A stretch of 64,000 nucleotides of DNA from an uncultured Candidatus Nitrosopumilus sp. (GTDB lineage: Archaea; Thermoproteota; Nitrososphaeria; Nitrososphaerales; Nitrosopumilaceae), in contig CATOSM010000001.1 of the NCBI GenBank assembly GCA_951812645.1, positions 1,777,560 through 1,841,559 on the forward strand, written 5' to 3'. The first letter of the stretch is position 1, and each line of letters starts with the position of its first letter. This document shows, piece after piece, positions 44,438 to 52,111 of this stretch. The notes beneath the pieces are model-generated. The model worked only from the letters and a program-made list of their open reading frames with translations. It searched no databases and had not been told where the DNA came from. Made by a program: the position numbers and the translations under genes.

Positions 44438-45496
44438 GTGAAAAGTATAGGAATGGACATCGGAAAGAAGAAATGTTTCGTCTGCGTAATGGATGAAAAA
44501 GGAATAATCCTAGAGGAATCTGGCTATGACAATACGCTACATGATGCAAATGCATTTGCAAGGAACATGAAACAAAAATACAAGAAATGTCAAGCAGTAT
44601 GTGAATCCGCTGGAAACATGTGGATGAAGACATTTGAATCATTTGAGAAAAACAACATACCAATCAAACTTGCAAATCCGTTAAAGACTAGGGCAATTGC
44701 AGAAGCAAGAGTAAAGACAGATAAAATTGATGCAAGAACACTTGCACATCTATTACGAGCAGACCTTGTTGCAGAGTGTCACGTTCCAGCATGGACAACA
44801 AGAGACCAGAAGCAGATTCTCAGGCACAGGGAAAGCCTGGTTCAAGACAGAGTCAAGGTTGCAAACAGACTGAATAATCTGCTTGACAAGTATGATCTGA
44901 AAACAACTGGCAGCTACATTACGGGTGTAAGAAACATGCAATGGTTAGAACAACAGCAACTCCCAATGGTTAATGATGATTACATCATGCATCAATGTAT
45001 CAGACAGACAAGACAACTAAACGAGGAGATAAAGCAAATCGAGAAGACAATTGACAAACTTGCATGGGACAATGAGGATGCAAAGAGGATAATGAGCATT
45101 ACTGGATTTGACTCTTTTGGTGCATTGCTGATATCGTTAGAGATTGATGGAATTGAAAGATTTGCAACTCCAAAGAAACTTGTATCCTGGATGGGAATGT
45201 GTCCAACCGTACATCAGTCCGGAAATACTACATACCATGGTAAGATGAAAAAGGATTCAAACAGACGAGTCAGCTGGATGATGACACAAGCAGCAAATGT
45301 TGCATCATTCAAAGATGACAGATTGCAACAAGTGTACCAAAGAGCAAGAAAGAAACATCCGCACGGAATAGCTGTAAGTCATGTTGCAAACAAGATGGGA
45401 ATAATCATCTGGCATTTACTCTCTTCTGAAACTCTGTACAATGAGATAAAAGATAGTCTGTATGAGCGAAAGCTTGAGAGGATAGCAAACCAATGA
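44438..45496 (+). CDS. IS110-family transposase (DEDD)
   Basis: This 352-residue protein has the RuvC-like DEDD domain at the front: GMDIGKKKCFVCVMD, VCESAGNMWMKTFE and VKTDKIDARTLAHLLRADL. A coiled middle follows, then the Transposase_20 domain with IMSITGFDSFGALLISLEI, the RFATPKKLVSWMGMCPTVHQSG region holding the catalytic serine area, and RRVSWMMTQAANVA. The start is GTG at 44438 after AAAGAGGAGGTG, a strong ribosome site. No stops or shifts occur, so the element may be active. Confidence 0.9.
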   Translation: MKSIGMDIGKKKCFVCVMDEKGIILEESGYDNTLHDANAFARNMKQKYKKCQAVCESAGNMWMKTFESFEKNNIPIKLANPLKTRAIAEARVKTDKIDARTLAHLLRADLVAECHVPAWTTRDQKQILRHRESLVQDRVKVANRLNNLLDKYDLKTTGSYITGVRNMQWLEQQQLPMVNDDYIMHQCIRQTRQLNEEIKQIEKTIDKLAWDNEDAKRIMSITGFDSFGALLISLEIDGIERFATPKKLVSWMGMCPTVHQSGNTTYHGKMKKDSNRRVSWMMTQAANVASFKDDRLQQVYQRARKKHPHGIAVSHVANKMGIIIWHLLSSETLYNEIKDSLYERKLERIANQ

Positions 45497-45547
45497 GGGA
45501 TAAGCTGGAAAGACAGCGGATGGCACACAACGCCGGAAGTTTACATA

Positions 45548-46006
45548 GGTGTTTGTAATGATATTTTGAGGTCTAAATCACTTCATCCGAAATGGAAAAA
45601 ACGTCAAATTGAGATTCAAGATCAAAAACGACTAATGAGACATTAGCCATGCACTCGATAATGGATCATATCAAATTTGATTACATTGGAGCTATCAAGT
45701 GAGATTAAAGACCATTCCCTTGTTGACAATACTAACTAATTCATATTCAAAATGGCATGGTGAGATTTTTACATTAAAGCTGGTCCAAAAGGACAATTAT
45801 GATGATATTGCATACATTAGATTCAGAATAGATAGCCAGGAAGACAAAAAGATAACTTTCTAATTGACATTGAGACCTCATAATGATAAAAGAAAAATTA
45901 ACTCTCAAGAACTGATTGATTATTGCTATATCGATGCAAGAATTAAACTTGGGGGTTTAGATAAAATATTATACAATAAGTACATTAAGAAACATGTTGA
46001 TTAGTT
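45548..46006 (+). other. Degenerate stretch between IS110 and hicBA
   Basis: About 460 bases hold only frame pieces. One near 45722-45863 reads SKWHGEIFTLKLVQKDNYDD and YIRFRIDSQEDKKITF before a stop. Another, 45864-46003, reads INSQELIDYCYIDARIKLGG and ends KYIKKHVD. They could be parts of one broken gene. No family was recognised. A short translated product from the second piece (TTG start, 46 residues) cannot be excluded. Confidence 0.35.
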
Positions 46007-46018
46007 ATTTGATCAAAT
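46007..46018 (+). promoter_or_regulatory. Palindrome upstream of hicBA
   Basis: ATTTGATCAAAT is a perfect 12-base palindrome ending 36 bases before the HicB start. Antitoxins of this kind often bind a short palindrome over their own promoter, and an AT-rich TATA-like stretch (GATTAAATAATTATG) lies between it and the gene. Autoregulation is inferred. Confidence 0.4.
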
Positions 46019-46053
46019 ATATGCAAAAAAGATTAAATAATTATGAATAGGCA

Positions 46054-46257
46054 TTGCAACTGTTGTCAGTTAAGATAAAAGATATCCAAACTAGAATAAT
46101 AAAAGAAAATGATAATTCCTATTCTATAATGTGTTCTGCACTTGGAGTATACAGTTCCGGTAAGACTAAAAAGGAAGCAGAAACAAATTATCTAAAAGCA
46201 GTGGAATTGCATTTATCAGTAATTAAAGAAAAGGCAATTGACACAATAAGAAATTGA
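46054..46257 (+). CDS. hicB: HicB-like antitoxin
   Basis: This 67-residue protein with TTG start has the partial RNase-H-like fold of HicB: IIKENDNSYSIMCSALGVYS, then GKTKKEAETNYLKAVELHLS. The GxYSSGxTxxEAxxNxxxA pattern is diagnostic. The C-terminal DNA-binding domain is absent or very short, so it is a compact version. It overlaps hicA by four bases and presumably neutralises it. Confidence 0.8.
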   Translation: MQLLSVKIKDIQTRIIKENDNSYSIMCSALGVYSSGKTKKEAETNYLKAVELHLSVIKEKAIDTIRN

Positions 46258-46469
46258 GCAAGCTTTCACCAATTTCAGGAAGATCACTGATCAAAATATT
46301 GTGTAATAAATTTGGTTTTAGGGCAGTACGGCAAAAAGGTAGTCATGTTACACTAACAAATGAAACGATATATGTCACAGTACCGTTAAAAGAAATTCGA
46401 GCTGGCTTGCTTGGAGCAATATTAGACGATTGTAATATCTCAAGAGAAGAATATTTTACAAAGGTTTGA
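46254..46469 (+). CDS. hicA: HicA-like mRNA interferase toxin
   Basis: This 71-residue protein has the dsRBD-like HicA fold: SGRSLIKILCNKFGFRAVRQ, KGSHVTLTNE with the catalytic His, and VPLKEIRAGLLGAILDDCNI. The start is TTG at 46254. HicA degrades mRNA until bound by HicB. The order B then A is the less common one. The reading frames are intact although the surrounding DNA is decayed, which fits maintenance by addiction. Confidence 0.85.
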   Translation: MSKLSPISGRSLIKILCNKFGFRAVRQKGSHVTLTNETIYVTVPLKEIRAGLLGAILDDCNISREEYFTKV

Positions 46470-46639
46470 GTATTTTTGTAGATAAAAAATTCAGAGCATT
46501 ATTTTATCGATACTGGACTAAAAAACTGCAGTTTACCAAATAATGTGATAAAGATTAGATCAAATCAAGGTACCAGCATTTGCAGAAGTTCAAGTTACAA
46601 AACAAACACTAATCCTAACGGATTGTTTGGCGTATATTT

Positions 46640-47344
46640 TTACTGATGAATCAAATAGCTTGGCAGTAGGTGCTGTCGGCATAATTCTCACCACTACTAA
46701 TCGCGACAGTAACTGATTTGAACAAACAAGTCACACCGAAAATAATCTATATTCAATGTCATCTTTTGATCTAAACAACGGATTAATTGTTGGAGTTGAT
46801 GGCACGATATTATACACAACTGATAGCGGCAATACCTGGATTGTACAACCAAACAGCATTAACAAATAATCTGTTTTCAGTAGACTGTATTGATAAAGAC
46901 AACGGCTGGGCAGTTGGAAGCAAAGGAACTATTCTAAAAATCTCCACAATTCCTGCTGATACCAGATCCAACAATAACATCTGAATTAATTTCTACTAGT
47001 TCGTCTATCTCATCAGGATTTACTGTCGGCTGGACTAACAGTGAGGCTATAGCATCAGGTATCATTACATTTGTACGTTCTGGCGGCTCTGTTGATCCTA
47101 CTGCACACAGTTATAGCATGACTGGAAATAATCTTAATTCTGGTGCAGTTACAATAACACAGGCAGCCTTGTAAGGTGATTCAGGCTTTGCTAATCTAGT
47201 TGATGGCGCCATCTACGCCATAACGATAAACACAACTGATGTTACAGGAAACGACTCTATCGCATCTACAACTAATACAATAAAATATGATACCACACAA
47301 CCAGCACATGTTATTACTGTAACATCGCCGGTATCTCCATCTGC
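46640..47344 (+). pseudogene. Decayed secreted protein with YCF48/BNR-like repeats
   Basis: Across several frames the text reads TDESNSLAVGAVGIILTTTN, then TENNLYSMSSFDLNNGLIVG with VDGTILYTTDSGNTWIVQ, then LFSVDCIDKDNGWAVGSKGT. Each has the VGxxGTILxTTxxGxxW signature of YCF48-like beta-propeller repeats. Later pieces (SGFTVGWTNSEAIASG, DGAIYAITINTTDVTGNDS) look like cell-surface Ig-like domains. Stops and shifts break every unit, and the IS at 47345 cuts the 3' end. The stretch 46470-46639 just before it shows no supportable gene. Confidence 0.65.
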
Positions 47345-47348
47345 GAAC

Positions 47349-47883
47349 TCATCCTAAAACCCTCCAATACATCATGATGCATGCCAAGTAGACAAATCCA
47401 AGACAGTTGTCAGTTCCTTTCGTATCTGACTGCTGTTCTGTGAAAACCGCATTTGAGCCATGCAAAGAATCTCTCAACAACAAATCTTGTTTTGCAATGA
47501 TGTCTTTGGTTCCTGTTTTGTGCAACGTTCCTTGAGTTCCTTTTGTATGGAATGCAACAGTCAATCCCATGGGATCTCAGATAGTTTCTGATGTATGCCG
47601 CATCGTATCCCCTGTCGGCATACACTGAGATGATCTGCCGTATCAAATCATCATCTACAAGTTTTGAGATGTTCTCTAACACATCAATGAATTTCGTACT
47701 GTCATGGACATTTGCAGAATGCTCTCTATAGGGCATATGCATAGGGCATATGACATCAATGAATTTCGTACTGTCGTGAATGTCTGCAGGGCTCATTACA
47801 GTTGACATTGGCAGGCCGGTACCGTCTACTGCAACATGTAATTTTGTGCCCGTGAGTCTCTCGAACCCGTCAAATCCGATCAC
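47349..47883 (-). pseudogene. IS5-family transposase OrfB with internal duplication and frameshift
   Basis: The frame begins MIGFDGFERLTGTKLHVAVD and then contains DIHDSTKFIDV, a short foreign stretch CPMHMPYREHSA, and NVHDSTKFIDV again. The duplication lies exactly at the motif shared by both IS types. It continues through ISVYADRGYDAAYIR to FAWLKCGFHRTAVRYERN and stops. A two-base loss relative to copy 4 displaces the last 20 residues (CLGFVYLACIMM) into another frame. Confidence 0.7.
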
Positions 47884-48209
47884 ATCGGCCCTTTTTTGGA
47901 GGGAATTGACGATGAATCAATTGATATTTTTCCAAGGCTAATCCTGCCCGATTTATGTGCGGATTTGACTGCACGTACCAAAATCTTTTTCCATGTGCCA
48001 AACTCCTGCCATCTTCTTAGCCTTGGATTGGCAGTTGAACCATCACCGAATGTTTTTGGTATCCCACCCCATCCGCAAACCAGCAAGCAGATGATTCCAT
48101 TTAAAACCGTTCGGTCGTTGCCTCTTGGACGTCCTGTGGCGGCAGGTTTTGGCAACAACGGTTCTATCATGTCCCGTTGTCTGTCTGTTATTTCAGTGAA
48201 TTTCATGTA
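47880..48209 (-). CDS. IS5-family transposase OrfA (B type)
   Basis: From ATG 48209 the protein reads MKFTEITDRQRDMIEPLLPK, then RPRGNDRTVLNGIICLLVCG, and ends in SSIPSKKGPM at a TGA. The helical DNA-binding half is intact. A6G3 at 47889-47897 (minus strand AAAAAAGGG) precedes the stop and allows a -1 slip to OrfB. Confidence 0.7.
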   Translation of the reverse strand, partial: YMKFTEITDRQRDMIEPLLPKPAATGRPRGNDRTVLNGIICLLVCGWGGIPKTFGDGSTANPRLRRWQEFGTWKKILVRAVKSAHKSGRISLGKISIDSSSIPSKKGPM

Positions 48210-48285
48210 CGGTTTGGAAACTAATGGTTCATGGATCCAAATGATCATCAAATATTGTCCAAAGGGTTAGTTTTAAGATAAGTTG

Positions 48286-48455
48286 CACATCTAAAGTTAC
48301 TCAAAAAAGCAAAGGCAGGGTTATTACAACAAAAAGTCACAATACAATTAACCAAAGGAAATGCCAGAAAATTGCGCAGTTTAGCTGGTAAAAAAGAGAT
48401 GGATGTGACAGATATGACCGATGAAATTCTGTCAAAATATCTAAAGAAGAAATAG
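48286..48455 (+). pseudogene. C-terminal remnant of a second ParB-like gene
   Basis: The frame starting at the IS edge reads HLKLLKKAKAGLLQQKVTIQ, then LTKGNARKLRSLAGKKEMDV and TDMTDEILSKYLKKK. It aligns with the last 56 residues of the ParB-like protein at 40789-41595 (HLKLFKKAKAGLLQQRVTIL and so on) at roughly two-thirds identity. It is a diverged paralogue, not a recent copy. Everything upstream was lost to the IS at 47345-48285. Confidence 0.85.
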
Positions 48456-48540
48456 GTGCTAGGCTCAAGCCATGATAATCTTGTAAAATAAAAACCACTG
48501 AAACCACATATTAAATAGGGCTTTTCAAGGTTTTACACTC

Positions 48541-48840
48541 ATGGCAACTAAGAAATCTCACGGCCGTTCACACGGATTTAAGCACAAATCAAGATCTGTA
48601 ATGAGGAAAAGGGCCCCTAGAGGAGTCTCATTTTTGTTACGTGAATACCGGGAAGGCCAACAAGCTCTTGTCATCATTGATCCAAGGCAGCACAAAGGAT
48701 TGCCGCACAGGCGATACCATGGTAAAGTGGGTGTTATCACAGATGTTGGTAGGCGTGCTATCACACTAGACGTGAAATTAGGGGATAAATCGAAAACCTT
48801 AATCACTAGATTGGATCACATAAAACCATTCGGTGTATGA
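48541..48840 (+). CDS. rpl21e: Ribosomal protein L21e
   Basis: This 99-residue large-subunit protein begins MATKKSHGRSHGFKHKSRSV and contains QALVIIDPRQHKGLPHRRYHGKVG in outline, the core of the family. It opens a conserved archaeal operon with rpoF, DUF655, ksgA and a HemK-type methylase. Its stop overlaps the possible GTG start of rpoF. Confidence 0.95.
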   Translation: MATKKSHGRSHGFKHKSRSVMRKRAPRGVSFLLREYREGQQALVIIDPRQHKGLPHRRYHGKVGVITDVGRRAITLDVKLGDKSKTLITRLDHIKPFGV

Positions 48841-48841
48841 T

Positions 48842-49168
48842 ATGGAAGAAGTAAAAAAGAAACAATCTATTTCTCTTTCAGAAGTTAAAGAAATTTTAGG
48901 TAAAGTTGATGCTGAGGAAATGGATCAAATTCAACGCTGGACCTATGATTATGTCTCAAAATTTGTATCAACTGAACCAAAGGATGCAAAAGATATGAAA
49001 AAACAGCTCGTCAAAGAATGTGAATTGACAGAAGATGAGGCTGTTGAAATAGTTAACATTAGACCTACAAGTCTAGCTGAATTACGTTCCTTCACATTTG
49101 GTTGGAAAAAATTAATTCTTGCCGAAACACTAGAAAAAATGCTCAAAATAATCAAGGGGCACTCGTAA
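48842..49168 (+). CDS. rpoF: RNA polymerase subunit Rpo4 (F)
   Basis: Rpo4 pairs with Rpo7 to form the stalk of the archaeal polymerase. The 108-residue helical protein has LSEVKEILGKV, DQIQRWTYDYVSKF and EAVEIVNIRPTSLAELRSF, as in Rpb4/F. ATG 48842 is used. A GTG at 48833 would overlap the L21e stop. The position right after L21e is the usual one. Confidence 0.92.
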   Translation: MEEVKKKQSISLSEVKEILGKVDAEEMDQIQRWTYDYVSKFVSTEPKDAKDMKKQLVKECELTEDEAVEIVNIRPTSLAELRSFTFGWKKLILAETLEKMLKIIKGHS

Positions 49169-49188
49169 GTTTTTCGGAGTGTTCTATT

Positions 49189-49755
49189 TTGTCTAGGGCC
49201 CAACCCTCAGCTAGAAAGTATGAGGAGTACGCATATGTTTTGGATTTTAATTCCAGAGGTAAATCTTCCACGGTACGAGGTAGAGATGGAATCATCATTA
49301 CTGCAATTGGGGAAGATAGGCTGACCCTTTTAGAGATTCTTGGGGTTCCAAATTCTACGTTTGAGGTTGGAGAAAAAATCTACATTGGCAAAGAAGGGCG
49401 GACAAAAGTTCTGTCTGTTTTGGGTAAAATCGAGTACGAAAAAATTTCATCCTCCGCACAAACTGAATTGGATTCTGTTGTGGAGGATATTGTTGCCACT
49501 AGTGAAGAAAAATTCGTTACATATCTAAATAATGCCCAACCTCTCACCCCAAGAATTCATGCCTTGGAATTAATTCCCGGAATTGGAAAAACCTACATGA
49601 AAACCATGCTTGAAGAAAGAGAAAAGAAAAAATTTGAAAGCTATCGGGATTTGCAAGAACGTGTCGGATTCAAAGAGCCCATAAAGCATATCTCTGAGCG
49701 AATTCTAGATGAAATTACAGGCGAAAGCAGAATGAATCTCTTTGTCAAGAGATGA
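49189..49755 (+). CDS. DUF655 family RNA-binding protein
   Basis: DUF655 proteins sit between rpoF and ksgA in most archaea and combine an OB-like N-terminal part (YAYVLDFNSRG, VGEKIYIGKEGR) with a helix-hairpin-helix C-terminal part (HALELIPGIGKTYMKTML). Binding to RNA or DNA is inferred. The frame is open to 49102, but TTG 49189 fits the beginning SRAQPSARKYEEYAYVL and avoids a long overlap with rpoF, giving about 188 residues. Confidence 0.85.
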   Translation: MSRAQPSARKYEEYAYVLDFNSRGKSSTVRGRDGIIITAIGEDRLTLLEILGVPNSTFEVGEKIYIGKEGRTKVLSVLGKIEYEKISSSAQTELDSVVEDIVATSEEKFVTYLNNAQPLTPRIHALELIPGIGKTYMKTMLEEREKKKFESYRDLQERVGFKEPIKHISERILDEITGESRMNLFVKR

Positions 49756-50459
49756 TAAAACGAAAACGTCTAGGACAGCACTTCCTCAGCTCTGACACTG
49801 TCGCAAAATCCATCGTTCACGAAGCCAAAATATCAAAAAAAGATGTTGTATATGAGGTTGGAACTGGGTTGGGCATTTTGACTCCTCTGTTATGTGAAAA
49901 TGCAAGCAAGGTAATTTCTGTAGATCTTGATGAAACACTAGTCAAAAGTGCTAAATCAAAATTCTCTCATTTTGAGAATTTGACTCTGAAATCTGGTGAC
50001 GGTTTTAAGAAAAAAGACATCTTTGATATTTTTGTCTCAAATCTTCCTTATTCTAAAAGTAGGGATGCCATTGAATGGCTTGCAAGTACTTCGTTTTCCC
50101 ATGGCGTAATCATGGTTCAGAAGGAATTTGCCGATAAGCTGCTTGCAAAATCTTCAAAGCAAAGAAAAGCGGTTAGCATTATCGCAACCTATGCATTTGA
50201 GATTTCTGTTGTATCTAAAGTTGGCAAAAATTATTTTTCCCCTCCTCCAAAAATTGACTCGGTCGTTTTAAAGTTAATCAAGAAAAACAACATGTCCAAA
50301 AACCTAATTAAAACCATTAACGATATTTTCTCCTATCGCAGGAAAACCGTAAAAAATATTTTAAAACAATTCAATAAAGAAAGTGTGATGGATAAGCGAG
50401 TAGATGATCTTTCAGGAGGTGAGATAATTAACCTTGCAAGGCAAATTCTTGAAAAATAA
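49752..50459 (+). CDS. ksgA: 16S rRNA (adenine-N6,N6)-dimethyltransferase KsgA/Dim1
   Basis: The enzyme dimethylates two adjacent adenosines near the 3' end of 16S rRNA during small-subunit assembly. The start RKRLGQHFLSSDTVAKSIV, the SAM motif YEVGTGLGILT and the catalytic VSNLPYSKSRDAIEWL (NLPY) are present. The length of 235 residues is a little short, with a reduced C-terminal domain. It overlaps DUF655 by four bases and the next methylase by 26. Confidence 0.94.
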   Translation: MIKRKRLGQHFLSSDTVAKSIVHEAKISKKDVVYEVGTGLGILTPLLCENASKVISVDLDETLVKSAKSKFSHFENLTLKSGDGFKKKDIFDIFVSNLPYSKSRDAIEWLASTSFSHGVIMVQKEFADKLLAKSSKQRKAVSIIATYAFEISVVSKVGKNYFSPPPKIDSVVLKLIKKNNMSKNLIKTINDIFSYRRKTVKNILKQFNKESVMDKRVDDLSGGEIINLARQILEK

Positions 50460-50967
50460 CGAATATCCCCCTTCTGAGGACACTTTTTTCATGGTAGATA
50501 ATATTAAAAACGAAAAAGGCAAACTTGCTTTAGATATTGGAAGTGGTTCGGGATATATTACAAAATTATTATCTGAAAATTTTTCATTTGCAGTTGGCAC
50601 CGATATCAATTATGACGTATTGAAAAATCAAACTTACAAAACTAAGAACTTGATTTGCTGTAATGGTTCAGATGCATTAAAAATAAAGTTTGATTTTATT
50701 GTGTGCAACTTGCCTTATCTTGCAACCGATGAAATTATTGATACTGCAACCGATGGCGGTGCAGAAGGATTTGAAATTCCTAAAAAGATATTTGATTCAG
50801 TCATAAATAACATGGCTGATGGCGGACGTTTTGTTTTTGTTACATCATCTCTGTCTAATTATGAAAAACTGATTGATCATGCACAAAAATTAGGCCTGAA
50901 AACTCGCATTATTGCACAAAAGAAGCTGTTCTTTGAAGAATTAATTCTTGTAGAGACCGGTCTCTAA
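50434..50967 (+). CDS. HemK2/Mtq2-type N5-glutamine methyltransferase
   Basis: This 177-residue SAM methylase begins with NEYPPSEDTFFMVDNI, the Y-x-P-x-E-D-(S/T)-F-x motif of the Mtq2 branch. The SAM loop ALDIGSGSGYITKLL follows, then IVCNLPYLATDE, where the catalytic NPPY is NLPY. Mtq2 methylates the GGQ glutamine of release factor aRF1. The substitution of Pro by Leu is unusual but keeps Asn and Tyr. The start is TTG 50434 inside ksgA. Confidence 0.8.
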   Translation: MQGKFLKNNEYPPSEDTFFMVDNIKNEKGKLALDIGSGSGYITKLLSENFSFAVGTDINYDVLKNQTYKTKNLICCNGSDALKIKFDFIVCNLPYLATDEIIDTATDGGAEGFEIPKKIFDSVINNMADGGRFVFVTSSLSNYEKLIDHAQKLGLKTRIIAQKKLFFEELILVETGL

Positions 50968-51999
50968 TTATTTTCTTAGACTTTCTTTGGCATATGTGAT
51001 TATTGCATCTGTCATTTGTGTAGTTGATGCATTTCCGCCAATATCCCACGTTACCGCTTTGCCCTCATTGATCACTCTTTCAGTGGCTGCAAAAATCGCA
51101 TCTCTGATTTCCTTCTCTCCAAGATAATCTGCCATCCAGGCTCCTGACAGTACAGTTGCAGTCGGATTTACCTTATTTTGTCCCGTAAATTGCGGTGCAC
51201 TTCCGTGTGCTGCCTCAAACATTGCATAATCCCTTCCGATATTTGCAGAATAAATCAATCCAATTGAACCCACAAGGGCCGATGCCAATTCAGAGATGAT
51301 ATCCATGAATAAGTTAGTACTAACCAAAACTGAGCCGTTGAATTGCTCTGTCGCAATTACCATTTGCTGTGCCATGTTGTCTATGTAGACTTCAGACAGT
51401 TCGATTCCAGTTCCTTCGACTGCCTTTTGTGTCTCATCCCAAAATATGCCATCCGTTTGTTTCAGGATGTTTCTCTTTGTAATGGCAACCATTTTTTTCA
51501 TATTGAATCTGCCTGCCCAATCTACCGCAGAATCAACCAATCTTCTACTTCCTTGCCTTGTAACTTTCCTAATTGCTATTGCTGCATCATCTGTAATTTT
51601 TGATTCTACTCCTGTATAGAGTCCTTCGGTTGCTTCCCTAAAGCACACACAATCTAATTTCCTGTCAGGTGTTAATCTATCATAAGTTTTAGTCGGTCTG
51701 ATGTTTGCGTAAAGATCAAATCTCTGTCTTAATGTCACTGCAACACTTCTTGGGGCTCCTGGAACTGGTATCGTAGTGGTCGGACCCTTAAAACAGCAGT
51801 CTGTTTCTTCCAAACTCTTCATAGTTGCATCGGGAATGTACGAAGCATCTTTTCGAGCGTTTTTATCCCATTGTTCCGAGCCTGCATCACAAAGAACTAG
51901 CTCTGATTGCAGGTTACATTCCTTTAGAACTCTTAGCATTGAATCTACTACTTCCGGTCCTATGCCATCCCCTTTCATCACTGTTGCCTTTTTACTCAA
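50968..51999 (-). CDS. Isocitrate/isopropylmalate dehydrogenase family enzyme
   Basis: This 343-residue beta-decarboxylating dehydrogenase carries MKGDGIGPEVVDSMLRVL, CVCFREATEGLYTG, KRNILKQTDGIFWDE and FEAAHGSAPQFTGQNKVNPTA. The substrate loop after the second motif decides between isocitrate, isopropylmalate and homoisocitrate. A-V-T-L-R-Q-R-F-D-L-Y-A-N-I-R is shared by all. No leuCD lies nearby, so isocitrate dehydrogenase is slightly favoured. The metal-binding Asp residues are in FMDIISELASALVG and nearby. Confidence 0.85.
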   Translation of the reverse strand: MSKKATVMKGDGIGPEVVDSMLRVLKECNLQSELVLCDAGSEQWDKNARKDASYIPDATMKSLEETDCCFKGPTTTIPVPGAPRSVAVTLRQRFDLYANIRPTKTYDRLTPDRKLDCVCFREATEGLYTGVESKITDDAAIAIRKVTRQGSRRLVDSAVDWAGRFNMKKMVAITKRNILKQTDGIFWDETQKAVEGTGIELSEVYIDNMAQQMVIATEQFNGSVLVSTNLFMDIISELASALVGSIGLIYSANIGRDYAMFEAAHGSAPQFTGQNKVNPTATVLSGAWMADYLGEKEIRDAIFAATERVINEGKAVTWDIGGNASTTQMTDAIITYAKESLRK

Positions 52000-52111
52000 A
52001 ACTGCAAGATTTTGGGGAGTTTATTATTTAATCCTACCGTGAATTTGTAAATGCAATCTGCATAATTTCTATAGTGGTGATTTGATACCTAACTTGACAA
52101 ATAACATCCAA

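Larger units (their letters stand above)
44271..45547 (+). mobile_element. IS110/IS1111-type element with 16-bp inverted repeats
   Basis: TATGTAAACTTCCGGC at 44271-44286 is the exact reverse complement of 45532-45547. Between them lies a DEDD transposase gene. Repeats of this length near the ends are typical of the IS1111 subgroup, whereas the longer noncoding part is at the 5' side (about 150 bases) as in IS110 proper. The real termini may lie a few bases outside the repeats, because the core in this family is not repeated. Confidence 0.8.
47345..48285 (-). mobile_element. IS5-like element, copy 5 (module B/A), chimeric
   Basis: On the minus strand it starts with CAACTTATCTTAAAAC (48285 down), as in copy 3, and finishes like copy 4 at GGTTTTAGGATGAGTTC (47345). 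The 941-bp length exceeds that of the others because about 70 bases are inserted in OrfB. There ATCAATGAATTTCGTACTGT occurs twice (47683-47702 and 47755-47774), separated by a duplicated AGGGCATATG. The element separates the YCF48 pseudogene from the ParB tail. Confidence 0.82.
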
